64,000 bases of DNA. It comes from Paludisphaera borealis (GTDB lineage: Bacteria > Planctomycetota > Planctomycetia > Isosphaerales > Isosphaeraceae). Within the stretch, counting starts at the first letter, position 1; each line of letters begins with the position of its first letter. Location of the stretch: NCBI RefSeq assembly GCF_001956985.1, contig NZ_CP019082.1, positions 4,030,001-4,094,000 of the forward strand. Reading direction: 5' to 3'. The notes under the pieces are model-generated. The model made no database searches and was not told where the DNA came from. It saw only the letters and a list, made by a program, of their open reading frames with translations. The position numbers were made by a program, and so were the translations under genes. Of the stretch, positions 16,239-26,278 are shown in pieces.

Positions 16239-16542
16239 GAACTGCTCCAAGTCCATCTGCGAGGGTTTGCGACGGCGCGGCGTCGACGTCTCCACGACGC
16301 CCGAGGCGGGTCTCGCGGGTTCCGGCGACGAACAACAACTCGCTCATTGCCTTGCCAACGGCCGGGTCCTGTTCACTCAGGATCGCGACTTCCTACGCCT
16401 CGACGCGCAAGGCGTCCCGCATGCAGGGGTCGTCTACTGCGTGAAAGACACGAAGTCCGTGGGCGAACTCATCCAGTGTCTCGTCCTCATCTGGGAGATC
16501 TATGAGCCGGCGGACTTGGCGGGCCGGGTCGAGTACCCCTAG
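16207..16542 (+). CDS. DUF5615 PIN-like protein, probable toxin
   Basis: 111 aa, Mut7-C/DUF5615 PIN-like fold: FHLDENCSKSICEGLRRRGV supplies the first acidic residues, GSGDEQQLAHCLANGRVLFT and QDRDFLRL the remaining Asp/Asp cluster of PIN RNases. Together with the DUF433 gene in front it forms a type II toxin-antitoxin-like module. Acidic active-site positions appear intact. Confidence 0.85.
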   Translation: MPRTIRFHLDENCSKSICEGLRRRGVDVSTTPEAGLAGSGDEQQLAHCLANGRVLFTQDRDFLRLDAQGVPHAGVVYCVKDTKSVGELIQCLVLIWEIYEPADLAGRVEYP

Positions 16543-16614
16543 CACCGTGTCCGTCTTCCAGTCCGCATTGCGGAGAACGGGCGAATGCGTTAGGATTCGC
16601 TCCCGACTTGCAGA

Positions 16615-18219
16615 ATGCGCCGACTCCTATGGATGGGGATCATGAGTATGCAACGGCACGGACGTCGACCGTCGGGCTTCGCGCTTGCGCTCGCCCTGAG
16701 CCTCTTCTTGATTCCGGCCACGGCCTCGCTGGCGGTGCTCGCCGTGCGATTCGCCACCGTCTGGGGGCCTTCGGGCCCGCTCCACATGACGACGGGGGGC
16801 GAGTCGGTCTCGCTGCTCAACGTCATGAAGATCCAGCACGGGCTGCCTCTTTATGAGGAGCCGATCGAGCCCCCGTTCTACCCGACGACGCTGTACAACG
16901 CGGGGTTCTATCACCTGTACGCGGCGGCGACCTCGGGCCTCGCGCCCGACGGGCCGGGGGTTGCGCGCGGGGGGCGCGTGCTGACGCTCGGGCTGGCGTG
17001 CCTGGGCCTGGCGGCGACGCTGGCTTATGGTTTTATGGGTCTCTTTCGCCGCGAGTCGGGAGCGGCGTCGCGGTCGCGATGGGTCGGACCGGCGATGGCG
17101 GTCGCGGCGGTCGCGGTGGTGCTGGGCGGCTTGCCGGGCTGGTGGCTCCTGTCGATCCGGCCGGACGTCGGCGGGGCGGCTTGCGGCGCGGTCGCCCTGG
17201 CGATCGCTCTGGGGATGGGGACGAAGCGGGAGTTCGCGGCCGGCGCATCGGCGGGCCTCGTCCTGGCGGCGGCCTGGTCGTTCAAGCAGTCGTGCGTCTT
17301 GATCCTCGGCGGCCTGATCCTCTCGGCCCTGATTCAGCGGCGATGGCGGTTCCTGGCCGCGCTGATCGCGCCGGTGGCGGCGACGGTCGCGGCGTTCACG
17401 CTCTTGCTCGGCCCCGAGTACCGCTACAACACGGTCTTCGCCACGTCGCTGGCCGGGTTCGACTTCAAGAACGTCGTGGTGCTCGCGGCCCACTTCGCGA
17501 TCAAGGGGATCTTTCCGCTGGCGGTCTCGATCCTCGGCCTCGTGGTCTTGCCACGCGCGGGCTGGCTGCGCCGCGACGAGCGCGTCGCGCTGGCCGCGTG
17601 CTGGGCGACGACCCTGTTCGGCGGCTGGGCCGCGTGCTACCGCAACGGCAGCGCGATGAACTACTTCTTCGAGTTCAGCGCCGTCGCGGGGTTCCTGGCG
17701 CTGATCCTGGCGAGGCGCCTGATCGAGGCGGTCGAGGCGCGGGAGGGGCTCGCGGCGCCGCTGCTCGGCGGCCTCGCGGTCGCGGCCTTGGCATGCTCAC
17801 TTCAGGACGTCGGCCGGCTGGCGAGCCCGGGCCGATTCGACCTGGTCCAGCATCGGTTCACCGCCGCCCGCAACCCCGAGATGGAGCGCGCCAGGGATCT
17901 CGTCCGGGCGGCCGACGGTCCGGTCTACTGCCAGCCGGGGCTGTCCGGCCTGGCCTGGAACCTGCCGTTCCCGGTCTACACGTTCGACGACGAGCCGTTC
18001 TTCCACCGGCCGGCGAAGCGCCGGGGGCTCTTGCGCGGCCCGGGCATGATGGGCCAGATCGCCGAACGTCACTTCCGCCTGGTCGTCCTCGAATCGGAAG
18101 CCGTCGATTTGGTGGAACCCATGAAGCGGGCCGGCTACATTCAGCAGCCGGACTGGCCGACGCTCCTGGTCTTCACCGCCCCGAGCGAGGACGCCCAACG
18201 GCTGACGGTGAACCGATGA
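16615..18219 (+). CDS. Integral membrane glycosyltransferase-like protein (GT-C fold)
   Basis: About 534 aa with 10-12 predicted membrane helices (for example FALALALSLFLIPATASLAV, WVGPAMAVAAVAVVLGGLPG), a large first outer loop containing the acidic EEPIEPPFYP and a soluble C-terminal region. This matches the GT39/ArnT-like GT-C layout, which uses polyprenyl-linked sugar donors. Several in-frame ATGs lie at 16615, 16633, 16642 and 16648; GGGG just before 16642 makes that a good alternative start. No partner genes are adjacent apart from the unrelated PEP-CTERM gene. Confidence 0.7.
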   Translation: MRRLLWMGIMSMQRHGRRPSGFALALALSLFLIPATASLAVLAVRFATVWGPSGPLHMTTGGESVSLLNVMKIQHGLPLYEEPIEPPFYPTTLYNAGFYHLYAAATSGLAPDGPGVARGGRVLTLGLACLGLAATLAYGFMGLFRRESGAASRSRWVGPAMAVAAVAVVLGGLPGWWLLSIRPDVGGAACGAVALAIALGMGTKREFAAGASAGLVLAAAWSFKQSCVLILGGLILSALIQRRWRFLAALIAPVAATVAAFTLLLGPEYRYNTVFATSLAGFDFKNVVVLAAHFAIKGIFPLAVSILGLVVLPRAGWLRRDERVALAACWATTLFGGWAACYRNGSAMNYFFEFSAVAGFLALILARRLIEAVEAREGLAAPLLGGLAVAALACSLQDVGRLASPGRFDLVQHRFTAARNPEMERARDLVRAADGPVYCQPGLSGLAWNLPFPVYTFDDEPFFHRPAKRRGLLRGPGMMGQIAERHFRLVVLESEAVDLVEPMKRAGYIQQPDWPTLLVFTAPSEDAQRLTVNR

Positions 18220-18247
18220 CCGAGACGACCTCCCTCATCCACGAGCC

Positions 18248-18279
18248 AAGCCCGCCGGACGTCATCATCCAGCGGGCTT
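18248..18279. terminator. Hairpin between convergent genes
   Basis: Arms AAGCCCGC (18248-18255) and GCGGGCTT (18272-18279) lie between the stop of the membrane gene (18219) and that of the PEP-CTERM gene (18312). No long T-tract, so a weak or bidirectional terminator. Confidence 0.45.
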
Positions 18280-18311
18280 CAACACCCGGCCAAGGCGGGG
18301 ACTCGACATCG

Positions 18312-18986
18312 TCAGGCGGCCCGGCGGCGACGACGCGCGCCGTAGCCGAGGCCGGCGGCGACCGCCGCCGCGGCGGAGATCAGGCTCGACGGCTCGGGCA
18401 CGGCGCCGACGGTGCCAGGCGTGAACGTGAAGTCGTCCATGACGAAGTGGTAGCCAGCGCCGGCGAAGCCGTTGTGATGCGACCCGCCGGACGAAGTGAA
18501 CGTCAGCGAGTCGATGCCCGCGAAGTTGAAGATGGTCGGGGCGGTCGGGTGGCTGGTGTCCACGATCACGGTCTGCGAATAGAGCAGGGTCGTCCCCAGA
18601 TAGCCGTCGACCACGACGCTGAGGCCGTCATTCCAGGCCGCCGTCAGGTAGACCGAGTTGAACGTGAACACGCCGGGGCTGGAGACCGACAGGGATGCGC
18701 CGTCGCCCCCCGCGTTGTAGGCCACGTTCTTGCCCGACACGAGCCCGTTGCCATAGCCGGAAGGGTTCCCGATGTAGGCCGACGCATCCAGGTAGTAGAA
18801 ATTGTTCCAATTGAGGCCGCCGTAGCCGTTCGGAATCGAGGCTCCGTTGGTGTTGCCGGGATCGGGAAGGCCGACTTGGTTCTCGAACGTCAGGGTCTGA
18901 CTCGCCGCCTGAGCCGGGACCGATGCGCCGAGAGCGACGCCGACCACAAGAGCCATAACGCCGAACCATGTTTTCAAGCGAAGCAT
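18312..18986 (-). CDS. PEP-CTERM sorting domain protein
   Basis: 224 aa. Signal peptide at residues 1-27 (MLRLKTWFGVMALVVGVALG then cleavage after AQA). The mature part is a beta-rich, Asn/Gly/Ser-rich domain (SQTLTFENQVGLPDPGNTNG and following). The C-terminus is a textbook PEP-CTERM tail: VPEPSSL, a hydrophobic AAAAVAAGLGYG stretch, then RRRRR. Such proteins are cleaved and probably anchored or released by an exosortase; one with its EpsI partner lies at 36.7-38.4 kb. AAAGGAT precedes the start. Confidence 0.92.
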   Translation of the reverse strand: MLRLKTWFGVMALVVGVALGASVPAQAASQTLTFENQVGLPDPGNTNGASIPNGYGGLNWNNFYYLDASAYIGNPSGYGNGLVSGKNVAYNAGGDGASLSVSSPGVFTFNSVYLTAAWNDGLSVVVDGYLGTTLLYSQTVIVDTSHPTAPTIFNFAGIDSLTFTSSGGSHHNGFAGAGYHFVMDDFTFTPGTVGAVPEPSSLISAAAAVAAGLGYGARRRRRAA

Positions 18987-19318
18987 AACTTATCCTTTCA
19001 CGAGTGAGTAACACCGAGCGCAGCCGCCCCCGCGCCGCCTCGCGGACCACGGCGGCCCAGCGGCATCAATGAATTAAACGGTCGCAGGCATGCAGCACTC
19101 ATCACACGAAGACATCGTTGTCGGCCACCAATGTGGCGGGATGAGCCGTCGCATTCAACGCGACTTCGACGGCTTGCGGCGTCGGCTCAACACCTAAACG
19201 ACTCGTGGTGCGGACGGGCATCATCATGATGTGCAAAGCAATGCGAACGACGATTTTCGACGCGTCCTCGCCACACTTAGCAGCGGACCTTTGTGAGGTC
19301 AGTCCCACGGCGAGCGTA

Positions 19319-19337
19319 CCGGGGTCACTGACCCCGG
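19319..19337. repeat. Perfect 19-bp palindrome in an intergenic gap
   Basis: CCGGGGTCA-C-TGACCCCGG. It could be an operator or a short hairpin. The surrounding gap 18987-19440 has otherwise no supported gene; a GAGGAG ribosome site at 19428 belongs to the next gene. Confidence 0.6.
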
Positions 19338-19440
19338 CCACAATAAAGAGAAGGCGGTCCCGCACCGCCGTCGATCACGAGCCGGCGGATGGCTTTTCGA
19401 CCCAGTCGCGACACCCTTTTGATTTTTGAGGAGCAACGGA

Positions 19441-20757
19441 ATGCGACCAACGACTTCTGAAGGGTCGGTGGACCTGAGCGTCACGTTTCCGTCCATCGCG
19501 GGCGCGCGGGGCGGGGCGGTGGGGCGATTGCGGTTCGACGTGATCTGCCTGGTCGGGTTGTCGGCGTGGGTGGTCGCCAGCCGCGCGCCGTATTTGAACA
19601 CGTTCGACCTGATGGGCAAGGACGGGCCGTTGTACGTCAACGCGCTGAAGCTCGACGCCTCGTACGACGTGCCGATGCCGGGGAACATCGGCTACGTGGT
19701 GCTGGGCAAGCTGGCGAATCTGGTGCTCCCCAATCCGGTGACGGCCTTCCTGGCGGTGAACATCGGTTTGACGGCGGTCGGGACGATGTTCGCCTACCTG
19801 TTCGCGGCGCTGATCGTGTCGCGTCCGCTGGCGGCGGCGGCGGCCTTCGCGATGAGCTGCAACGCGATGATCTGGTGGCACGGCGGGGTGATCGCCAGCT
19901 ATCCGGTCTGGCTGGCGGTCTTGCCGGCGATCGGCTGGTTCGGCCTGCGGTATCAGCGCGACCGACGCCTCGGCGACATGATCGGCGCGAGCGTCGCGCT
20001 CGGCCTGGGGATGATGCTCCGGCCCGATCTGCTCGCCTTCGGCACGCCGCTGTGGCTGGGCTCGATGCTCCTCGGCCGCGCGCCGGTCAAGCACTGGCTG
20101 ATCGGCGGGGCGATCCTGGCGGCGGCCTGCGTCTGCTGGTTCTTCGGCACGGCCTGGGTGCTGGGGGGGATCGACGTCTATCTCGAACGGGTGCGGCTCA
20201 AGCACGAGGGGGACAAGGCGGGGTTCTCGGTCTCGGCCCGGGGGCTTTTCGAGGGCCTGCTGCGCAACGGCGTGAAGTACGTCCTGTTCCTCGCCTGGGG
20301 GTCGCTGCTGGTGATCCCGCCGTTCGTCTGGGGGTTCGCGAAATCGTTCCGGCTGGCGAACTGGCGCGAGCTGGCGCTGGCGGCGTTGTGGGTCGGGCCA
20401 TCGTGGTACTTCTCGTTCCTGATCTTCGCCGGCAACGCGGGACTGATCTTCCCGTTCCTGCCGCTCTTGTATCTCGGCGCGGCGATCGGCCTGCAACAGC
20501 TCGCCGGCGAACGGCGGGCGGTCGTCGGCCTGGCCGTCCTGGCGCTCCTGGGCGCGCTCCAGTTCACGCTCACGCCGCTGTTGCCCCAGCGCGACCAGCG
20601 CGACGTGATCCTGAACGTGACCTTCCTGCGGTACAGCGGCGCGGGCCTGACCGAGCGGTACAACCACAACCTCGACGACTTCGGCGTGTCGCCGGCCCTC
20701 GCCGACGTCCGCCGGCAGATGGAGCGTCCCGAGCCGATCCCCGTCAACCCGCACTGA
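19441..20757 (+). CDS. Hypothetical polytopic membrane protein, glycosyltransferase-like
   Basis: 438 aa with about 9-10 membrane helices. The first loop contains RAPYLNTFDLMGKDGPLYVN, with the Asp residues typical of GT-C dolichyl/polyprenyl-phosphate mannosyltransferase-like proteins. Middle helices include FAMSCNAMIWWHGGVIASYP and GNAGLIFPFLPLLYLGAAIG. No strict family match can be claimed. GAGGAG lies seven bases before ATG 19441. It resembles the protein at 16615-18219 in general layout only. Confidence 0.68.
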   Translation: MRPTTSEGSVDLSVTFPSIAGARGGAVGRLRFDVICLVGLSAWVVASRAPYLNTFDLMGKDGPLYVNALKLDASYDVPMPGNIGYVVLGKLANLVLPNPVTAFLAVNIGLTAVGTMFAYLFAALIVSRPLAAAAAFAMSCNAMIWWHGGVIASYPVWLAVLPAIGWFGLRYQRDRRLGDMIGASVALGLGMMLRPDLLAFGTPLWLGSMLLGRAPVKHWLIGGAILAAACVCWFFGTAWVLGGIDVYLERVRLKHEGDKAGFSVSARGLFEGLLRNGVKYVLFLAWGSLLVIPPFVWGFAKSFRLANWRELALAALWVGPSWYFSFLIFAGNAGLIFPFLPLLYLGAAIGLQQLAGERRAVVGLAVLALLGALQFTLTPLLPQRDQRDVILNVTFLRYSGAGLTERYNHNLDDFGVSPALADVRRQMERPEPIPVNPH

Positions 20758-20857
20758 CCGGCTCAACGCCCATCTCGAGCCGTTCGATACAAGCCGTCGT
20801 GACGCCCAGCGTCATGGAAATGGGGCGAGGAGGAGTCACGCGGGCCATTTTCATGGC

Positions 20858-20932
20858 AGCCCGAAGCGCCAGCGAGTGCATCTCTCGATGGCGTACGGGA
20901 CGGGATGCACTCGCTGGCGCTTCGGGCTTGTA
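20858..20932. repeat. Dispersed palindromic repeat, family A (copy 4)
   Basis: Left arm AGCCCGAAGCGCCAGCGAGT and right arm ACTCGCTGGCGCTTCGGGCT around a short centre (GCATCTCTCGATGGCGTACG...). It lies in the 260-bp gap between the convergent genes ending at 20757 and 21018 and could act as a bidirectional terminator. Confidence 0.9.
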
Positions 20933-21017
20933 ACGCGCCTCGCCCTCTCTTCCGCTTCTTCGATTGGAGAAGACGGGCGCGATCGAACCCTCAGCGTATC
21001 TCGACCTGGGCCTCCGG

Positions 21018-22049
<1,032 letters not shown>

Positions 22050-22202
22050 GTGATGCGATGTCCTGTGAAGTCGAAAAACGGGCCCCGATCCCTGCGCCGC
22101 GGCCCTCTCGAACCATCATACGGGCGGGTGGAAGCGGGGGACCGTCGAGCGAGCCTCGAAAGTAGCCGTGATCTGTTGAATTCACAGAGATTTAGAGCGC
22201 AC

Positions 22203-23132
22203 TCATCCCGAGGTCGGATCGCCGTCGATCCGACCTCCGATCGTCTTCTTCACGCCCGAGCGAAACCACGCGACGCAGGTCTCGAAATCATCCGTCCAGT
22301 CGTCGTCGGGGACGATCGCCACGGGCTGAAATTTAAGCAACTGGCCTGGGCTCTCCGTCCTCGGAATCAGCCAGTCGGCGACCGTGTACATGAACGAGTC
22401 CCATCGCCGCGTCGAGGGCTCGGTCGCCACGGCCAGGATGTCGAACTCGCCGAACCGATACGGTCGGGTGTCGCCGCCACTCGAATCCTTCCCGCCTCGC
22501 GTCCGTTGGGTCTCGACCACGAGCCGGTCTGGAGAAAAGCGGCGATACCCCTCCCACGCGGTCATCGGACGCCCCGCCTTCATCCTCTGCAATTTCACCT
22601 GGACCTTGACGGGCCCTGTTACGTCTTCAAGCAGATAATCGTAAGGCGGGTCGCCCAATGCAGCGTGGCTGCTCCAGCCCTCCAGCTCCTTGACGATGTA
22701 GACTTCGAACGCTGATTCCGCCAGGACCCCTCGAATCCCCCGCAAGGTCAGCGGCCCCGCCCTGGCGATCGCCTCCAGGACGACTTCGGCGGGCGTCCCG
22801 AGCTGGGCTTCCAGCGGATGGATCGGAAACTCACTCCGGAGCCTCTGGAAGACCTGGAGCCGCGTCTCGGGAGGGCTGGCATCCAGCAGCCGAACAATCC
22901 GCTCCAGCGCCCGGTCCTCGCCCAGTTCGGGCCTTCCGGCCGCGCCTCCGCGAAAGTCGAGAATCTCGGATCTGCTGACCAACACATGCCCGCCAATCTC
23001 GAAAGTCCGCAGACGCCCCTGCCGAATCAACTTGGAGATGGCCTGGCGAGTGACCCCTCGCAACTTCGCGGCCTCGGACTGCGAAATCCAATCCGTAGAC
23101 TCGGGAGACCCTTCAGGAAAATTGGTTGACAA
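22203..23132 (-). CDS. Putative restriction endonuclease with N-terminal helix-turn-helix
   Basis: 309 aa. Residues 14-62 form a MerR/excisionase-type helix-turn-helix ([20 protein letters not shown], then [14 protein letters not shown]). The C-terminal half has a PD-(D/E)XK-like core: Glu143 in [12 protein letters not shown], Asp165 in [11 protein letters not shown] and the QVK triad at 178-180 (KVQVKLQR). It starts with TTG at 23132 and lies divergent to a cytosine/adenine methyltransferase 100 bp away, so it is most simply the endonuclease of a type II pair. The HTH may let the enzyme control the shared promoter region, a job normally done by a separate C protein. Confidence 0.7.
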   Translation of the reverse strand: MSTNFPEGSPESTDWISQSEAAKLRGVTRQAISKLIRQGRLRTFEIGGHVLVSRSEILDFRGGAAGRPELGEDRALERIVRLLDASPPETRLQVFQRLRSEFPIHPLEAQLGTPAEVVLEAIARAGPLTLRGIRGVLAESAFEVYIVKELEGWSSHAALGDPPYDYLLEDVTGPVKVQVKLQRMKAGRPMTAWEGYRRFSPDRLVVETQRTRGGKDSSGGDTRPYRFGEFDILAVATEPSTRRWDSFMYTVADWLIPRTESPGQLLKFQPVAIVPDDDWTDDFETCVAWFRSGVKKTIGGRIDGDPTSG

Positions 23133-23154
23133 TGTAAACCGCCCTGCGTATCGT
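23126..23154 (+). promoter_or_regulatory. Sigma-70-type promoter for the methyltransferase
   Basis: TTGACA at 23126-23131, a 17-bp spacer and TATCGT at 23149-23154 point toward the methyltransferase. The -35 box overlaps the TTG start codon of the divergent endonuclease gene, so binding of regulator there would affect both genes. Confidence 0.5.
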
Positions 23155-23233
23155 CAATTTGGCCGACTTGCGTGATCACTGGAACCGAGATACTCTGAAT
23201 GAGTCGACATCCGTCCACAAACCGGGGCCTTTC

Positions 23234-24208
23234 ATGAGCACGCCCGCGATCAACGGGGTCTTGCAGAACCAGTTGTCGTTCGACGGTCGGGAAAAGCTGG
23301 TCGCGCCGGGTTTCGAGCCATTGTACAGCACCGGTCTGGGCGATGCGTACGTCGCGGATTCGCTTTCGCTGCTCCAGGCGTTGCCCGACGATTCGGTGAA
23401 CGTCGTCCTGACGTCGCCGCCGTACGCGCTTCATTTCAAGAAGGAGTACGGCAACGCGGACAAGGCTGATTACGTCGAGTGGTTCCTGAACTTCGGCCGC
23501 GAGATGTTCCGGGTGCTGAAGCCCGACGGCAGCCTCGTGTTGAATATCGGCGGCAGCTACAACCCGGGTTCGCCCACGCGCTCGCTCTATCATTTCAAGC
23601 TGCTGATCGAGCTGGTCGAATCGGTGGGCTTTCATCTGGCCCAGGAGTGTTTCTGGTTCAACCCCGCCAAGATGCCGATGCCGGCGGAATGGGTGACGGT
23701 GAGGCGGATTCGCGTGCGCGACTCCGTGGAGTACGTCTGGTGGCTTTCCAAGACGCCCTGGCCCAAGGCGAACAACCGCCGGGTCTTGAAGCCGTACAGC
23801 AAGGACATGGAGAGGCTCAACAAGAAGGGGCTGACGAAGACGGTCCGACCGTCCGGCCACAACATCAAGTCGAGCTTCAGCGACGTGGGGGCGGGGGGCT
23901 CGATCCCGGCCAACGTCATCGAGGACGAGCTACCGCTCGACCTCCTCAAGTTCGGCAACAACGCGGCGAACGACCCGTACACGAGGCGCTGCAAGGAAGC
24001 CGGCCTGAAGATTCATCCCGCCCGGTTCCCCGCCGCCCTGCCTGAGTTCTTCCTCAAGCTGCTGGGAGAGGACGGCGACGTCGTCGTCGATCCGTTCGCG
24101 GGCTCCAACACGACGGGCGCCGTGGCCGAATCGCTCGGCATGCGGTGGATCGCCGTCGATAGGGTCGCCGACTATTTGGAAGCCAGTCGGTTTCGGTTCT
24201 ATTCGTGA
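23234..24208 (+). CDS. DNA methyltransferase (N4-cytosine / N6-adenine, beta-type order)
   Basis: 324 aa from ATG 23234 (a TTG 25 codons earlier is possible). Catalytic motif IV TSPPY at residues 60-64 precedes the AdoMet motif [11 protein letters not shown] near the C-terminus, the order of beta-class amino-methyltransferases; the SPPY form favours N4-cytosine. The segment ending in [20 protein letters not shown] is the usual lead into motif I. With the divergent nuclease at 22203-23132 it makes a type II restriction-modification system. The recognition site cannot be deduced. Confidence 0.92.
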   Translation: MSTPAINGVLQNQLSFDGREKLVAPGFEPLYSTGLGDAYVADSLSLLQALPDDSVNVVLTSPPYALHFKKEYGNADKADYVEWFLNFGREMFRVLKPDGSLVLNIGGSYNPGSPTRSLYHFKLLIELVESVGFHLAQECFWFNPAKMPMPAEWVTVRRIRVRDSVEYVWWLSKTPWPKANNRRVLKPYSKDMERLNKKGLTKTVRPSGHNIKSSFSDVGAGGSIPANVIEDELPLDLLKFGNNAANDPYTRRCKEAGLKIHPARFPAALPEFFLKLLGEDGDVVVDPFAGSNTTGAVAESLGMRWIAVDRVADYLEASRFRFYS

Positions 24209-24212
24209 CCTT

Positions 24213-25826
24213 TTACGGCATGAGGCGGACGCCGACGGCGGTGTTGATGTCGAGCATGCTTCGGCGGTAGCGGAAGACGGCGTCGCGGTAAAGGCGGGCG
24301 GAGTCGGCGTCGTCCTCCAGCTCATCGAGGTAGTCGCCGACTTCGAGATCGCCGGCCAGGAACCGCGACACCGCCTGGTCGAGGGCGAACCGGGCGCGGG
24401 GGAGGACCGAGCGCTCGACGAGGATCAATGACTCGCGCGCGGCGACGAACTCGCGATAAGCCTGGCGGACCTCGGACGCCAGCCGGCGCTCGAGCGCGGT
24501 CACCTCGGCGTGGGACTGACCGAGATTGCTCTGGGCCTTGGAGATGTTCCCCTGGTTGCGGTTGAACAGCGGCACGGGGAACGTCACGCCGAGCGCCCAC
24601 GACCGGGCGCTGGCGGCCTGGAACGGATGGTTGTCCTGGTACGTGAACGGGTCGTAGAACAAATAGACGTCGTCGAGCCGGTTGGCCCGCGCCAGGCGGA
24701 CTTCCGAATCCGCGCGGCGAATCCCGAGCCGGGCGGCGGCGAGGTCGGGGCGGTTCGCCTGGGCCGCGCGGATCATGTCGTCCCGCGACGGCAAGGGGGG
24801 ATGGAGCGCGCGGAGGCGTCCGCGCGGTTCGAGCCGCTCGGTCTCGTCGGGAGGCAGGGCCAGCAGCAGGCCGAGGGCCTCCTGGGCGTCGGCCAGGCTG
24901 TCGCGCGCGTCGTTCAGGCCGGCCCGGCTCTTGGCGAGTTCGATCTCCAGCTTCTCGGCCTCGAGCGCCGACTTCTTCTTGGGCCCGGCCCCGCGGCGCA
25001 CCTGCTTGAGAACGTCCTCCTGCTGCTGGATCAACGTCTCCAGCGCCCGCAGGCCGATCCGAGCCGATTGGAGGTCGACGAACGACCGGTAGACGTTGGC
25101 GATCTGCCGCCGCGCGACATCCGCGAACTGGGCCTCGAGCACGCGCTTGGCCGCGCAGGCGACGGCGACGCGCGCCTGCCGCTTGTGCGAGACGTCGAGC
25201 GGATAGGTGATGTTCACGTCGTACTGCGTGGGGCCGCCGGGCAGGCGGGTGTTGAACGTGCCGTAGGGGATGAACTGGGTGTCGAAATAGAGCAGGGGGT
25301 TGGCGCGAAGGCCGGCGGTGAGGATGTCGGCCTGGGCCTGGGGAAGCTCGTACTTCAGGGCCAGCACGTCGAGGTTCGCGGTCTTGAGCCGATCGAGGGC
25401 CGCGTCGAGGGTGAGGCCGTCGGCCGGGCCGTCCTGGTTCACCAGGTCGCTGATGTCGCCGACCGGAGGGCCGTCGCTCGGCTCGGGCGGCGCGACGCCG
25501 GGCAGCGGGTCGGGCAGCGCGGGGGGACCTCCCACGTTCGACTCGGAAAACCCCCGGGCGCCCGGACGGGGAATCCGGCCCGAGCGGCGCCGACCGCCGA
25601 TGATCCCCGGGTCGATCGAGAACGGATTCGGCTGGAGCGACCCCGACGGCGGCAGGTTCGAATCGAGCGAGCCGGGCGCGATCGGCCCGAGGTTGGGACG
25701 CTCGATCAGCTTGCCCGAGCCCGACGACGCATCCTGCGCCGAGGCCGTCGCGACGATCGACCAGGCGACCAGCGGCCCCAACACGCGGAACCAGGTCGAT
25801 CGAAGGTCCGGAATCCGTCGTTTCAC
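24213..25826 (-). CDS. TolC-family outer membrane efflux protein
   Basis: 537 aa with a signal peptide (RVLGPLVAWSIVATASAQDA). A Pro/Gly/Ser-rich linker (to about residue 130) precedes two outer-membrane-efflux repeats: a first with LKYELPQAQADILTAGLRAN and long helices, a second starting ANRPDLAAARLGIRRADSEV, and the ending SMLDINTAVGV. Such proteins form the trimeric exit duct of RND, ABC or heavy-metal pumps. No inner-membrane or adaptor partner is adjacent. GTG start. It converges with the methyltransferase, only four bases apart. Confidence 0.93.
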   Translation of the reverse strand: MKRRIPDLRSTWFRVLGPLVAWSIVATASAQDASSGSGKLIERPNLGPIAPGSLDSNLPPSGSLQPNPFSIDPGIIGGRRRSGRIPRPGARGFSESNVGGPPALPDPLPGVAPPEPSDGPPVGDISDLVNQDGPADGLTLDAALDRLKTANLDVLALKYELPQAQADILTAGLRANPLLYFDTQFIPYGTFNTRLPGGPTQYDVNITYPLDVSHKRQARVAVACAAKRVLEAQFADVARRQIANVYRSFVDLQSARIGLRALETLIQQQEDVLKQVRRGAGPKKKSALEAEKLEIELAKSRAGLNDARDSLADAQEALGLLLALPPDETERLEPRGRLRALHPPLPSRDDMIRAAQANRPDLAAARLGIRRADSEVRLARANRLDDVYLFYDPFTYQDNHPFQAASARSWALGVTFPVPLFNRNQGNISKAQSNLGQSHAEVTALERRLASEVRQAYREFVAARESLILVERSVLPRARFALDQAVSRFLAGDLEVGDYLDELEDDADSARLYRDAVFRYRRSMLDINTAVGVRLMP

Positions 25827-25952
25827 GCCGCCCTCGCCATCCTCGTCGTCTGCATGAGAGGGGACGAAAGGCCGCCGCCTCGCCGTTCGCGCAACGCCGC
25901 TTGAACGAAGATCGGCTCATGCCCCCCCGCATATCCAATGCAATCGCCATCA

Positions 25953-25987
25953 GCCGACCGCCGACCGCCGACCGCCGACCGCCGACC
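25953..25987. repeat. Heptamer microsatellite (GCCGACC)x5
   Basis: Five perfect copies of GCCGACC in the gap 25827-26278 between divergent genes. The copy number may vary between strains. Nothing else in that gap can be supported except the ribosome site GGAAGG before 26279. Confidence 0.9.
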
Positions 25988-26278
25988 GGGGCGTCCTACG
26001 GCGTCTCGGACTCGGAGACCAGGCCGCCCTCGATGCCGTAGGGGGGGCGACGTCATTCAGACGCCGCCGTTCCCGTCATCACATTTTTTCAGGTCCCACG
26101 CATACGGCGGCGCGGCAACGGGTTCCTCAAGGGCACCCGAGGCATAGTCGTCTGGCAACGGTGGCACCATGGAATTCGGAGCGGGGACGGTTGGTCAAAA
26201 TGCGTGCTATGCTCCACTTGTTTGGTCTCAAAACCTCCGCTCCATTCCATGCGGTATTTTTCGTGGGAAGGTTTGACG

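Noticed and set aside
19102-19365. 87-codon minus-strand open frame in the 18987-19440 gap
   Set aside because: No ribosome site, no recognisable fold and low conservation-like character; left unannotated.
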